A stretch of 64,000 nucleotides of DNA from Spongilla lacustris (Eukaryota > Porifera > Demospongiae > Spongillida > Spongillidae), in contig OX442421.1 of the NCBI GenBank assembly GCA_949361645.1, forward strand, positions 9,439,928 through 9,503,927, given 5' to 3'. Shown one piece after another: positions 31,906 through 43,618 of this stretch (within the stretch, counting starts at the first letter, position 1; each line of letters begins with the position of its first letter). The position numbers and the translations under genes were made by a program. A model generated the notes under the pieces. That model worked only from the letters and a program-made list of their open reading frames with translations, was not told where the DNA came from and did not search any database.

Positions 31906-32436
31906 CCGTTTTGATTACTGTTCCAACATTTGGCAATACTGCTCTTGTCTAAAATTCTGGAAGATTGTCACAAGGTGTGGCTAATTTGCTCACTCAGATT
32001 TGGGAGGGGAGAGTTTGCGCTGGCCCCCCCCCCCCCCCCCCCCCCCCCATGTCTTATAGCTAATGTGATTATGTAGCTAGCGGTCATCAGAATATGGTCA
32101 GAATGTTGCACCCTCAGAGGCCGAAATCAGTGTACTGTGGCCCCTAAGGTCAGTGCATTGCCCCCCTCCCCCAGAGGTCAGCATATCACGACCCTAGTAC
32201 TTAGTATGTGTTGTAGACTTGTAGATCTGCAGGCAGATGGACTACTATAGCTATCATCACACAAGGCAGCTATAAGTTTGCATTGCAGCACATACATGAT
32301 TATAAATAAAAGAGGAGGGCAATATTTTTTTAAAGTTATCATTGCAGCTGTAGTGATGTGATATCCTCAGAGAAGCAGCTGTGACTGTGAGGGACTCGGA
32401 GCAACTGTATTAGTGATGCGAGTGCCTGTGACCTGC
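30655..32436. other. Intergenic, genes E to D
   Basis: 1.8 kb upstream of gene D. No gene recognised. Contains a GT tract (31867-31904), a poly-C run (32023-32048) and CACG-rich sequence at 31490-31620. Confidence 0.6.
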
Positions 32437-35398
32437 TCAGAGCAGCTGTCTTTGTGCGGCTATGTAGTACATGTGTTGAATGAGCTGGTCCATCTCTGCG
32501 TCGTTTGACTGGAGGAGCATTTTGGCCTTCAAGATGACATCACAGAGCTTCTTGCTGTCAGCCTCAGTTGAGCCCATGGCCTCATCCAGCCGAGGGTTAA
32601 AGCGATAGAATAGGATCCTCCCCCTCTCGCAGCGTGCTTTGCAGTTTTCAACAACGTTTTCTGCTCGGGTCAGCTGGAGAAGGGACACACCCACACCCAT
32701 GTGAGGGACACACTCATGTGGTGGACACCCACACCCATGTGGCCTCACTGTAAACAAAGGGTTTCTACATATTAGTCAAGATGGCACCATGTACTGAAAC
32801 AATTAAGCTTATCTAATAAATCTGCCCCATGACACATCTGTGAGGTTTACACACACTGAATTTCTCATGCTGTTGGCCCTGACAACTGACACTGATGACA
32901 AGTTGAGCCACAAATAAAACAAGGATGTCCAGGTGTTTGTAAAAAATGATGACAAAGAAAAATGTTTGCCATACAGCCATACAGCCTTGTGTAAACTTAC
33001 AGCTGTGGTTAGGACAGTAACCAGATTGGTCATCCTTTCGAAAATCGTGAATGGGTTCACTCCAACGTCCAAATTGCCTATGAGCTGGGGAGGGAACACG
33101 CCACTCCCCAGTGACAGCAGGGAGGCAATCTTCCCATCCCTGGCACGCTGGAACTCCTCAATCCTGTTCAGAGCTACCTCTGAGGGGTTGTGGGCCAGAA
33201 TACCTCCGTCCACATAGTTGTCGCACTCTGTGAAGCAAGGGGGGGCTGCCGATGTGTACCTAGCCACCTTCCACACCAGGTCTGTAGGCATTAGGTCATG
33301 CATTTGAATGAATAGGTTTATTACACACTTACGTTCATCTCCAAACTCATCTGAGAAGCAGTTGTTGAACAGCCTCAACGTTAGGTCTGTGGTTGACTTA
33401 TCCACTGCTGTGATGAGTACCCTGTGTGATGTGTGTGTGATGTGTGTGATGTGCGATGTGTGTGTGATGTATGTGTGTGTTGTGTGCACAGCATTAGTTG
33501 CACTCTGTCATACCCACACCTGTAGTGCAGGGTGAGTATTGTGTGCGTGTGCATGCAATACTCAATACCCGAGTGTCTCTTAACGTATACAATGCCCTGC
33601 AAATATTTCAAGAACAGGGCCTAAGTATCTATATTAAATCAGACATACAAATGTAGATATTTAACCATTAAATAAAATTACAAGATCTAAATAATTTGAA
33701 GTTTTTAATATTAGAAACAGTATGATCTTGGTTCATGCGACTCTGCAACCAAGCACCTAAGCATACCACACAGTGAACATTCTGTGTGCACATGTGTGCT
33801 AATGGTCCCCTGTGCACATACATGTATGTGCTAGTGTGCACATATGTGCTAATGGTGTGCACATACCACGCAGTCTTTCACCAAAAACTGACAATGCAAA
33901 ACATGACATGTTGGATAAGAGGATTGTAAAGCTACTAGTGCAAAGTTCTGCATGATGGTGTTATGTTTCCGCTTTGAAATATGTCACAAGGGACAATCTT
34001 TGGAATGAAGTCATACATGAATCACATGGAGCGTGAATTTTCTAAAACTGCCCACATAGCCTATAAATATTCTTACTTTGGGTGTTTCACATCTCCCATT
34101 TTCTTGTCAGGGGTCAAGTATCTCTTTAAGAGGTCTTCAAACACAGAAGAGTCACACATACAGCCAAGTTTGGCCTTCTCAAACACAGCCTCTTTAATCT
34201 CAAAGTATATCTGGCGAAGGTCTAACAAAGATTTACCCCCTGTAGAGGAATGTAAGGAGAGAACAGTAGGTAAGGGAGGGAAGAGGAGGAGGAGGGAAGA
34301 GGAGGGGAGGGAGGAGGAGGGGAGGGAGGAGGAGGGGAGGGAAGAGGGAGGAGGGGAGGGAAGAGGAGGGGAGGGAAGAGGAGGGTAGGGAAGAGGAGGG
34401 AAGAGGAGGGGAGGGAAGAGGAGGAGGGGAGGGAAGAGGAGGGGAGGGAAGAGGAGGGGAGGGAAGAGGAGGGGAGTGATGAGGGGAGGGAAGAGGAGGC
34501 CAGATAGAGGTTGAGAGGAGGGATATAGGCAGAGAAGACCAGAGGAGAAGGTATTTTAAAAAATAGATTTACCATATACTAGTCCCAGAGCCACTACCCC
34601 TCCAGTCGATGTTCCCACAATCCAATCAAACAGCTCTGTTATCCTACAACCAGTGACCTCTTCAATGTAGCTGAGTATCTCTATCTGTATAAGACCCCTC
34701 ATGCTACCCCCATCAAGACATAGGATGCGTTCTCCTTCTTTTATTTGAAACACAAGAGGGGCATTGGCTGATGTGAAGGAAACGGTGGGTGTGGCACTAT
34801 CAATATTTGGCTTCAGTGGACGTTTCTTGTTTTTCCTGAACCTTTTCCAAGCTGCATATCCTTCTCCTCTGCTAAAACTGGTCCCTTGAACCAGACTATC
34901 ATCTGGTTGTCTGTGATAGTATTTTAACCTGCTGAATCCCCCTCCCACGGTCACCCTTCTCATTCCCCTCACATCCTCTTGTCTCCCTTCAGGCACACAT
35001 GTTGCCGTGCCACCATCAGTTGCGTTGTCAGCAGGTTGGGCCATGATGACCAGCTGTGGCAGGTTGAAGAGATAAAAGGAAGCCCCCTCCCCATTCAGGC
35101 CCCCCAGAGCTGTCAAGATGCCAACCAGCTCACTGTCTGGGTCAGCGCTGTGGGCTATGTCCAGGGGGGTCTGGTCACTCTGGTTCAGGCAGTTTACTGT
35201 TGCTCCAAAGGCCAGAAGAGCCTTTATCATCCATATGAGGTTGGGGTGGGGAGGAGGAGTGTTGCTACTGAAGTCCTGGTGTTGTGTAGAAGACCATATA
35301 TGGATGGTATGCACACACACACCACATGCATATACAATACATTACACACACACACACACACCACATGCACACATACATATACAATACATACATACATA

Positions 35399-35488
<90 letters not shown>

Positions 35489-35685
35489 GCGACTGCAAGG
35501 TGTAAGGCTGTGTCACCATTTCTGTTTGGCTTGTCCAGGTCGCAGGTGGCGTGCACAAGCAGGGCCATCAAACAGTCGAAGCTATGTTTATTTTTGTGAC
35601 GTTTGACGAAGACATGAACAGCGCAGTCCCCATTCTCGTTCCTAGAGTTGGGATCCGCCCCTGTCTTGAGAAGCTGCAAGACTTC
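32437..35685 (-). CDS. Gene E: ankyrin-patatin phospholipase-like, altered oxyanion loop
   Basis: Exons 35685(or 35673)-35488, about 35221-34573, 34239-34077, 33421-33333, 33281-33001 and 32673-32437 (stop TGA 32439-32437). First ankyrin exon: LLKTGADPNSRNENGDCAVH and GDTALHLAVA; second: KALLAFGATVNCLN, DQTPLDIA. The patatin part has nucleophile GTSTG and catalytic Asp in YVDGGILAHNP, but the Gly-rich loop reads DGGSMRG where the paralogues have DGGG. The C-terminal exon (CKARCERGRILFYRFNPRLD) is standard. The initiating exon was not found; a candidate at 35875-35826 does not fit in phase. The 5' edge of the second exon is also unclear: the sequence upstream of GCTCTTCTG lacks a strong acceptor. 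Whether it is active is uncertain. Confidence 0.8.
34255..34500. repeat. GA-rich repeat in gene E intron
   Basis: Tandem GAGGGGAGGGAAGAG variants of about 15 bp. On the coding (minus) strand it is a pyrimidine-rich block upstream of the acceptor at 34240. Confidence 0.95.
35395..35487. repeat. CA microsatellite abutting a gene E splice donor
   Basis: On the minus strand the first ankyrin exon ends GCAGTCGCG and runs directly into GTGTGT, so the donor is the first GT of the microsatellite and its exact position is ambiguous only by sequence context. Confidence 0.9.
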
Positions 35686-36225
35686 CTTTTTATATATTAT
35701 TATATTTTTACAAAGCAGCGGGCGGGACGATAAAATTAAAGCACAGATAGAATATTACGTATACTATACTATCTATGATTGAAGGAATTACTCATCGACC
35801 GAGCCGGAGGCACTATCAGACTTACTTTAGCTTTTTTCGCATTATGAACCATTCCCTCTTGCCTTTCGAACTCATATGCCCATATATATATATATATTCG
35901 TGTCGGCTGACTCGGCTCAGGGGTTAATGTCGCGTAGGTTCTATCGGAACTCCCCAGTATACTAGTAAATTTGATGTTTACGTAGGACTACTCAGCTACA
36001 TGTACGTCCCATTTTTGTTATTCTTTTGTGTAATACACTGCATACATAGCTGAGTCATTGAATCTAGGTTTAGTGCCATGAATACGATTAGCAAAACACA
36101 CTACTACAGTAGAATCAAGTGGTATGTGTTGAAAAAAAGCATCTTTACGGAAGCGTTTTGTATTGAATAAAAAGGCAGTTTTGTCAGATACATGCAGAAC
36201 ACATACAGTACACATGGCAAAAACA
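35686..36225. other. Intergenic, genes F to E
   Basis: About 540 bp; no gene recognised. It should contain the missing first exon or promoter of gene E. Confidence 0.5.
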
Positions 36226-39200
36226 CTAATCAAAAGAGCGGATTAACTGTTTAAATGGTCTTTCGCATGCGTCCAGGAGCATCTTCGCCTCCAAGATCAT
36301 ACGGCACAACTTCTTCTTATCTGTTTCGTTGCAGGGCACGATCTCGGGCAGGTGGGGACACAGCCTGTAGTACTTGATACCTTGCCTCTCACAGCGACTC
36401 CTGCAATTGTCTGCCTCACCCTCCGAGTATGTCACCTGCAATCAGTTTTGAAAAGCAACACCATACAGGTAAATGAGATCTGCTTGGAAGTATTATAACG
36501 CATTGCTATTGAAATCAACACCCTCTTTAATTCAAATTACTCGCTGGACTAGTTACAAACTCTATACAATACTTTAGATTCCTTGAAATATTGAAATTTC
36601 ATTCACTGAAATGCAGACACCTCGATAATCAGGACCCTTACGGAAGGTGTCTGCATTGGAGAGGTTCCTATTCTAGTTAAAGGACTAGGACTAGTTAACA
36701 GACTAGTTATTAGTAGACTTGTTAATATATGTGGACTAGTGTTAGTGGACCGGTTAGTTAGCGGAGTAGTTCATAGACTAGTTAGTAGTTAATGGGCTAG
36801 TTAATAGACTAGTTAGTGGACTAGACTAGTCAATAGACTAGTTAGTGGACTAGACTAGTTTAATGGATCTTGCTAAACATACAGCAGTAGCCAACAACTT
36901 GATGAGCTCTTCAAGCTGACGCTTGAATCTAAATGGAGAGTTGAGACGTTTCCCAACAAAGAGATGTAGGCTGGGGTTGAAGTCTGAGAGAACCTCAGGA
37001 GGGTAGATGCCACACCCCACTGATAGTAAACAGCCAATTGTTGTTGTTGGCACTGGATGCTGTAAAGAAAGGAAGAGGGAGGGGCCTCAAATGGGAGGGG
37101 CATCACATGGGAACAGAAGAGGGAGGGGCCTCACATAGGAGACTTACTGCATTAAAGCAATAATTTGTCAGCTATATCTTCCACACAGCTATCCTCCCCT
37201 CCACACAGCTATTCCCACACTCCACAGCTATCCTCCTCCCCTCCACACTCCACACAGCTATCCTCCCCTCCACACTCCACACAGCTATCCTCCCCTCCAC
37301 ACTCCACACAGCTATCCTCCCCTCCACACTCCACAAGCCATCCTCCCCCTCCCATCACTCACATCTCCAGTTCCCCTGGCTTGTTCGTACACTTTTGCCT
37401 GCTCAGCAAGGGAGTCTTGTATCTTTGTGAGTGCATAGTTGGATGGGTTGTTGGCCCTCACCCCTCCATCTATGTACTTGTCCAGGGGCTCAAAGTACCC
37501 TGGAGCAGCTGATGTGCAGCGAGCAACCCTCCACACCAGATCTGTGCATGTGTACATGTAGTCAGGGTGTAACACATAGCGGTCAGGGTGTAACACATAG
37601 CGGTCAGGGTGTAACACATAGCGGTCAGGGTGTAACACATAGCGGTTAGGGTGTAACACATAGCGGTCAGGGTGTAACAGATAGTGGTCATGGTGTAACA
37701 CATAGCGGTTAGGGTGTAACACATAGCGGTCAACAGATAGTGGTCATGGTGTAACACATAGCGGTCAGGGTACATGTAACACATAGCGATCAGGGTGTAA
37801 CACATAGCGGTCAGGGTGTAACACATAGCGGTCAGGGTGTAACACATAGCGGTCAGGGTGTAACACATAGCGGTTAGGGTGTAACACATAGTGGTCAGGG
37901 TGTAACAGATAGTGGTCATGGTGTAACACATAGCGGTTAGGGTGTAACACATAGCGGTCAACAGATAGTGGTCATGGTGTAACACATAGTGGTCATGGTG
38001 TAACACATAGTGGTCAGGGTGTAACACATATCGATCAGGGTGTAACACATAGTGGTCAGGGTGTAACACATATCGATCAGGGTGTAACACATAGCGGTCA
38101 GGGTGTAACACATAGCGGTCAGGGTGTAACACATAGCGGTCAGGGTGTAACACACAGTGGTCAGGGTGTAACACATAGCGGTCAGGGTGTAACACATAGC
38201 GGTCAGGGTGTAACAGATAGTGGTCATGGTGTAACACATAGCAGTTAGGGTGCAACACATAGCAGTCAACAGATAGTGGTCATGGTGTAACACATAGCGG
38301 TCAGGGTGTAACACATAGCGATCAGGGTGTAACACATAGTGGTCAGGGTGTAACACATAGCGGTCAGGGTGTAACACATAACAGTCAGGGTGTAACACAT
38401 AGCGGTCAGGGTGTAACACATAGCGGTCAGGGTGTAACACATAGCGGTCAGGGTGTAACACACAGTGGTCAGGGTGTAACACATAGCGGTCAGGGTGTAA
38501 CACAATGGGGGGGGGGGGGAACTCAGCCGGCTGAAGGTAACCTTATCTTTAACTCGTCATTAATACAACAATGGTTTGTAAAATGGATACAATATTCACA
38601 ATTTATTCTCACAGTCATATGGAATGGCAAAGAGCTTTTAGCACACTGAAAATATGTGAGAGGCCCAACCTCTTATGTACAACTTTGCCCCAACCTTAAT
38701 TCTCCAGGACCAAGTCCTACGCGTATCATTATAAATAGAAATGCAATTTTTTGGCATCCATTTCTCTACTGTTGTTTGATGTGTCTATCATGCTAAATTT
38801 ACCAATTGTCAGTCTATTTTTTAAATCACACCCTTGGTTACACGATGCAAATAAACAGATACAATTTTAATGCATTATGTAGAGAATTTAATTGTCACAG
38901 AAAAAAAGTACGACAAGTGTAACTTTTTTGAACGTTTTTTGAAGCAGGATGTGTGGGCTACTTTATGCATTCTATGGCAGTGTTTTTACTCTAATCGGTT
39001 TTGCCATTTTTACCGAAAACGCACTGTACGTTTTCCATTCACTTGGCTATTCCCGCAACATGTTCTGACAAATACCTATCGTTCATAAGCTTGTGGAGCT
39101 AGCAATTTCCAAATCTACAATGTACTTTTTTATATGCTTAGTGCAAAAGATCTGTCTTACTACCCCCTTCTTTTAACATGTTGCTCTGATCTTCCCAACA

Positions 39201-42200
39201 TTACTTTAAGTTGCTTTGCGATTTACTGCAAATACATCTTTTAGCAATGCAGTATTGATTGTATTTGACAATCTTTGACGAATTGCAAGAAAGTAAAAAT
39301 ACTTTCTGAATTAATAACCATTTCTACAGTACAATGAGATTTTTGTTTGTTCTTTGATCATATCAGTTCGCTAAAAATTAATTTAACTTGCTTCCTATGT
39401 GTAGGACGATAATCTAGATTAAAGGTTAAATTTCAATCAATCCAAAACCTGCTTGTGTATAAGTACAGTTACTCACTAACAATACATGGCATCATATTTC
39501 TTCGGAGAGCAAAAAAGGGATGGGGCCTCAATTAACCCCCCCCCCCCCCCCTCCCCTACAACAGAAAATGATTACATAGAGACTAAAATACTCTGGTATA
39601 GCATATCTCATTACCAACACCAGCGCTAAGGTACTATAGCCACAAGTTAACCACACCTACCTTCACTGTAGTTATCACCAAAGCAGTTATTAAAATACAC
39701 CAGTGTGAGGTCAGTGTTCTCAGCATTAACAGCCGTCACCAACACCCTGACAAGGTTAAGCCAATAAAACAATGACCTCATAGGGGGTGGAGCATACCTG
39801 GGCTCCAAGACATCACACATCCTCGCCTCTTTAAACGTTCTCTTAAGCAACACGTCCATCTTTGCAGAGTCTGCACCAAACCCACTAGTTGTGAACACCT
39901 CATCACACAGTTCAAAGTACAACTTGCGCAGCTCAAATAAGGACAATTTTGCTGCAAATAGAAAGAAAAAAATGACAGCCAAAACAGAGCCACTCCCCCA
40001 CACCCCCCTCTGGGATCGGAATGAGACATATGCCAGGGATGGGAATGAGACATATGCTGGGCATGGGCATGACACACGGACCCAATTGATCCCACCCCAC
40101 ACTCCTCACCATAGACCAAGCCCAATGCCACTATCCCACCAGTTGAAGTCCCCACAATCCAGTCAAACAGTTCAGTTATCTTTTTTCCTGTGGATTTCTC
40201 AATCTGCATCAGCACCTCTATCTGGATTAACCCCTTCATTCCTCCCCCGTCCAGACACAGGATCCGATGGTGCTTTTTAGGAACAGCCCTCAAGTTCTGG
40301 AGGGCTGTAATGACATCACCGGTAATACTGTCCAATGGCTGTTCTTGCCTCATCCTCTCCATCAGCATATCAAGCCTCTCGGCACGCCCATCACAATGTC
40401 CTCTAACTGCATGAGATGATCATCACATGTGGGTGAGGGACACGGGTGATCATCACATGTGCGTGAGGGACACAGGTGATCATCACAGGTGGGCGAGGGA
40501 CACAGGTGATCATCACATTTTGGTGAGGGACACAGGTGATCATCACATGTGCGTGAGGGACACAGGTGATCATCACAGGTGGGCGAGGGACACAGGTGAT
40601 CATCACATGTGGGTGAGGGGCACAGGTGATCATCATCACATGCATTCTTGTAGGTACATTACAATAACTTCTAATGAATACATATTGAAATAGAACCAAA
40701 TACAACCATATGCAGAACACAATATTATTATGTTAAAAGACAAACACAAATAAGACGGGTATCATGTTATTCATTTTCTCTGCTACCAGAGGTAAATAAT
40801 GCATGGAAACTGAATGATCCTACACAGGAAAAAATATCCTGCATGTACAGTAGCGGCTCACTAATAAGACCACCCCGGGACAATCGGATCTTGTGGTAAA
40901 ACTCGCCAATACGACCGTTTCGGTCTTACTGGCGAGTTTCCCGCCTTTCGAAATGCGCTTTGATTAGGATACCAGTAGCAGATAAACAAACGAATTGTAA
41001 CAAAATAACAGCTGGAAGGATGAACAATTATGCCAAGGATTGTAAAGCAAGCTTAGAGCTGGCTCGTGTGTGTCATAGACATTGCTAACTCCATTAGTAC
41101 GGGATCGTCGATTTTCCCCGCAATCGAATGCATGGTGGGTACCAACTGTATTAGGAAACCACTTCAATGATCGCCTGTTTAGAGAAAGAAAGGTACACAA
41201 AAACGCCCCTCCAATATTTATACATTAGTGGTCTTATTAGACGGTGGTCGGATTGGCGAAGTGGTCTTATAATCGGGCGGTTAAGTGGTCTTATTACCGC
41301 GTGGTCTGATTAGTGAGCCGCTACTGTATTCCCAGCCCTGGGTTTACCCTGGGTTTTGTTAGATGATCCCAAGGTTGATAGGCTATTAACAGTTGACTTG
41401 GCGGACCTCAATGGTTGATTTAGTCGTTATCAGCCTGGGATCATCCAACAAAACCCAGGCTGGGAATACGATATTTTTTCCTGTGCTACAGCTGTAGTAC
41501 TCCCTCTTGAGCAGAACCTGCTGTATAACTTACAACTGTTTATACTCCAATGCACATCTAGGTTTTTGTAAATTCACTTTTGAATGTACGTAGGTTTCTA
41601 ATGAGAGAGCTTTAGGGTAATTGGAAGGAAGCTCTTCATATATCTGATACAGCTTTGAGCATACTTATACATTTATACATGTAGGGTTCAAAAGGTTGTA
41701 TACATTCATCAACTATTTAACCTATACAAACCCTATTTTCAATCCTGTAAATTCCACCTCTGATGCAAACAGTCCAATTTGGAGGAAATAAATTACCGGT
41801 TACCACCTATAATTGATTTACAGGTACATATATTCAATCAGCCCAATGATTTATAGCTCCTTCAATGGAACTGCAATATGCATAACACGTCACATGTGTG
41901 CCATAACACGTCACACGTGTGCCATAACACATCACATGTGTGCCATAACACGTCACACGTGTGCCATAACACATCACATGTGTGCCATAACACGTCACAT
42001 GTGTGCCATAACACATCACATGTGTGCCATAACACATCACATGTGTGCCATAACACATCACATGTGTGCCATAACACATCACATGTGTGCCATAACACAT
42101 CACATGTGTGCCATAACACATCACACGTGTGCCATAACATATCACAAGATGTCGTGCCTGCCACAAGGTGTATTGCGACAACCTGTCATACCATACATGA

Positions 42201-42361
42201 TGTCACATGTATACCACATGATGTCACATGTATGCCACATGATGTCACATGTACACCACATGATGTCACATGTATGCCACATGACGTCACATGCACAATG
42301 TTATTAGTGGAAACCTTACTTGGTGCAGGCACTGCTCCATCTGAATCATCTTCCTGTGGAG

Positions 42362-42424
<63 letters not shown>

Positions 42425-43146
42425 CCAGTTTGTAGGAGAGTATGGTGGTGGGGGTGAAGTGGTAAAGGTGGAGTTCACAAGATCACATGACAACTATACA
42501 CTTTACCTTTTGTATGGCTCCAAACTGTTTACCACCCACACCAACAAGAAGCCTCACTAGTTGCTCATCATAATTATTTAATGCAATATCCAGTGAGGTC
42601 TGGTGCCGACGTCCATCAATTGCATTGACGTTTGCCCCCATGGCGAGAAGCAGAGAGACACAGTCATGGTCCCTGCCCTGTAAAGGGGGGGGGAGGGGCA
42701 CCATGCCATGCATGATATAGGTCATTGCAAACATTACTTACACGCACACAACACACACACACACACACACAACACACACCTCTACTGCAATGTGCAGAGG
42801 AGTCAGACCATCTTTGTTAGCGATATCTATGAACTTAGGGTTGCCATAGAGGAGCAAGGCTATGAGGCAGTGGAAGTCTTTTCTTTTGGCGTACACATGT
42901 GCCGGGTACTCTCCTTCCCTGTTCTGCACATCGTCCCTAGCACCGCTTTTGAGAAGGTCGGTAACCGCCTGTGTGCACAATATGAACGCAGCACACAGAC
43001 AGGAGCCTATACTTAGTAGATAAGTGACTAATTAGCCCGGCCGTTGATCTACTAGGCCTATCCTCTAGAGTAGCTGTTCGCAAAGCGCGTACCTTCAAGT
43101 TTCCGTGCTTGACTTGATGCAGGCGAATGTCTAGTGACGCATCCAT
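36226..43146 (-). CDS. Gene F: ankyrin-patatin phospholipase (iPLA2/PLA2G6-like)
   Basis: Ten exons in frame, 516 residues: 43146-43093, 42968-42780, 42677-42507, 42353-42320, 40406-40110, 39951-39798, 39746-39661, 37541-37363, 37059-36883, 36435-36226 (stop TAG). Start MDASLDIRLHQVKHGNLK. Two ankyrin exons (GLTPLHIAVE; GANVNAIDGRRHQTSLDIAL), a short acidic linker exon (EDDSDGAVPAP), then the patatin domain with DGGGMKG, GTSTG and the catalytic Asp in YIDGGVRANNP. The C-terminal exon (CRSRCERQGIKYYRLCPHLP) matches the family. The exon holding the aspartate is split in two here, unlike in A, D and E. Introns carry four separate minisatellites and one nested transposon pair. All catalytic elements are present, so activity is expected. 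Confidence 0.9.
36605..36862. repeat. Hairpin plus ACTAGT-rich repeat in gene F intron
   Basis: ATGCAGACACCT (36612) pairs with AGGTGTCTGCAT (36645) to form a hairpin. From 36672 to 36862 follow about a dozen degenerate units of GACTAGTTAGTAG, rich in the palindrome ACTAGT. Confidence 0.8.
37185..37345. repeat. Minisatellite in gene F intron
   Basis: Variants of CACACAGCTATCCTCCCCTC, about 27 bp with spacer, ending just before exon 37363-37541. Confidence 0.9.
37556..38505. repeat. 21-bp minisatellite, about 45 copies
   Basis: Unit AGCGGTCAGGGTGTAACACAT (21 bp) with single-base variants and occasional truncated units, beginning 15 bp from the acceptor of exon 37541-37363. From 38520 to 39660 the intron is AT-rich and holds nothing recognisable. 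Confidence 0.97.
40425..40640. repeat. 29-bp minisatellite upstream of the gene F nucleophile exon
   Basis: About seven units of GTGAGGGACACAGGTGATCA plus TCACATGTG, starting 20 bp from the acceptor at 40407. Confidence 0.95.
40824..41485. mobile_element. Outer inverted-repeat element, interrupted by a second element
   Basis: Ends ACAGGAAAAAATATC (40825) and GATATTTTTTCCTGT (to 41484). Internal to these, TTCCCAGCCCTGGG and CCAGGCTGGGAA form a further inverted pair (41328-41470). Removing 40848-41326 plus one TA restores a compact element of about 180 bp. Confidence 0.75.
40848..41326. mobile_element. TA-flanked inverted-repeat element nested in the outer one
   Basis: 479 bp, left end CAGTAGCGGCTCACTAATAA, right end its near reverse complement ending CCGCTACTG, flanked on both sides by TA. 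TA duplication and these ends fit a non-autonomous Tc1/mariner-type element. It contains an inner hairpin (CTCGCCAATACGACCG / CGGTCTTACTGGCGAG) at about 40905-40942. Confidence 0.8.
41880..42140. repeat. 21-bp minisatellite with CACATGTG palindromes
   Basis: About 12 units of ACACATCACATGTGTGCCATA in the gene F intron, followed by a related block (ATGATGTCACATGTATGCCAC) to 42295. A CA tract occupies 42365-42420 just before exon 42320-42353. Confidence 0.95.
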
Positions 43147-43618
43147 TTAACACGTACAGCTGCTATTATTAACTATTACATGTAATCATAGTCCATTATG
43201 TAACGCTGAAAGAGCAATGTCTGAGTTAACGTGCATAAAAATTTGTAAATTGTTTATACTGTAAAACGATGTTCGTTTCGTTCACCTGCTTTAATTAGAT
43301 TAAATATTCGAACTATTAGATTTAGCGGTTGTGTCAGTGAACAATCCAATGTATACGCTTTATTTTCTCTAAGGTATGGGCATATATTTACCCTTATGTT
43401 TGGATCTACTATATTAAACATTTAGAGGATAATAACATAATGTCGGCAAGCACAAAATGAATCATAATACAATACACACAAAACACATGATTTGCTAGGG
43501 ACACAAAAAGGAAAGCTATCATGTGACAAGATGTCTGCTTTATAATCCACAAGATGTTAATCCAGTCATGCGACAAGATGTTAATCCAATCATGTGACAA
43601 GATGTTAATCCAGTCATG
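43147..43618. other. Intergenic, upstream of gene F
   Basis: 470 bp, AT-rich, expected to contain the gene F promoter. GATGTTAATCCAGTCATGTGACAA is repeated about three times at 43550-43620. No gene seen. Confidence 0.6.

Noticed and set aside
35826..35875. ATG exon MSSKGKREWF with GTAAGT donor as first exon of gene E
   Set aside because: It ends in phase 2, but the first ankyrin exon needs phase 0 at either possible acceptor.
37470..38505. Minus-strand frames of MLHPDRYVLHP type
   Set aside because: 21-bp repeat read-through; genuine gene F exon ends at 37541.
38870..39088. 72-codon frame MHYVENLIVTEKKYD in a gene F intron
   Set aside because: AT-rich chance frame without recognisable domain or codon bias.
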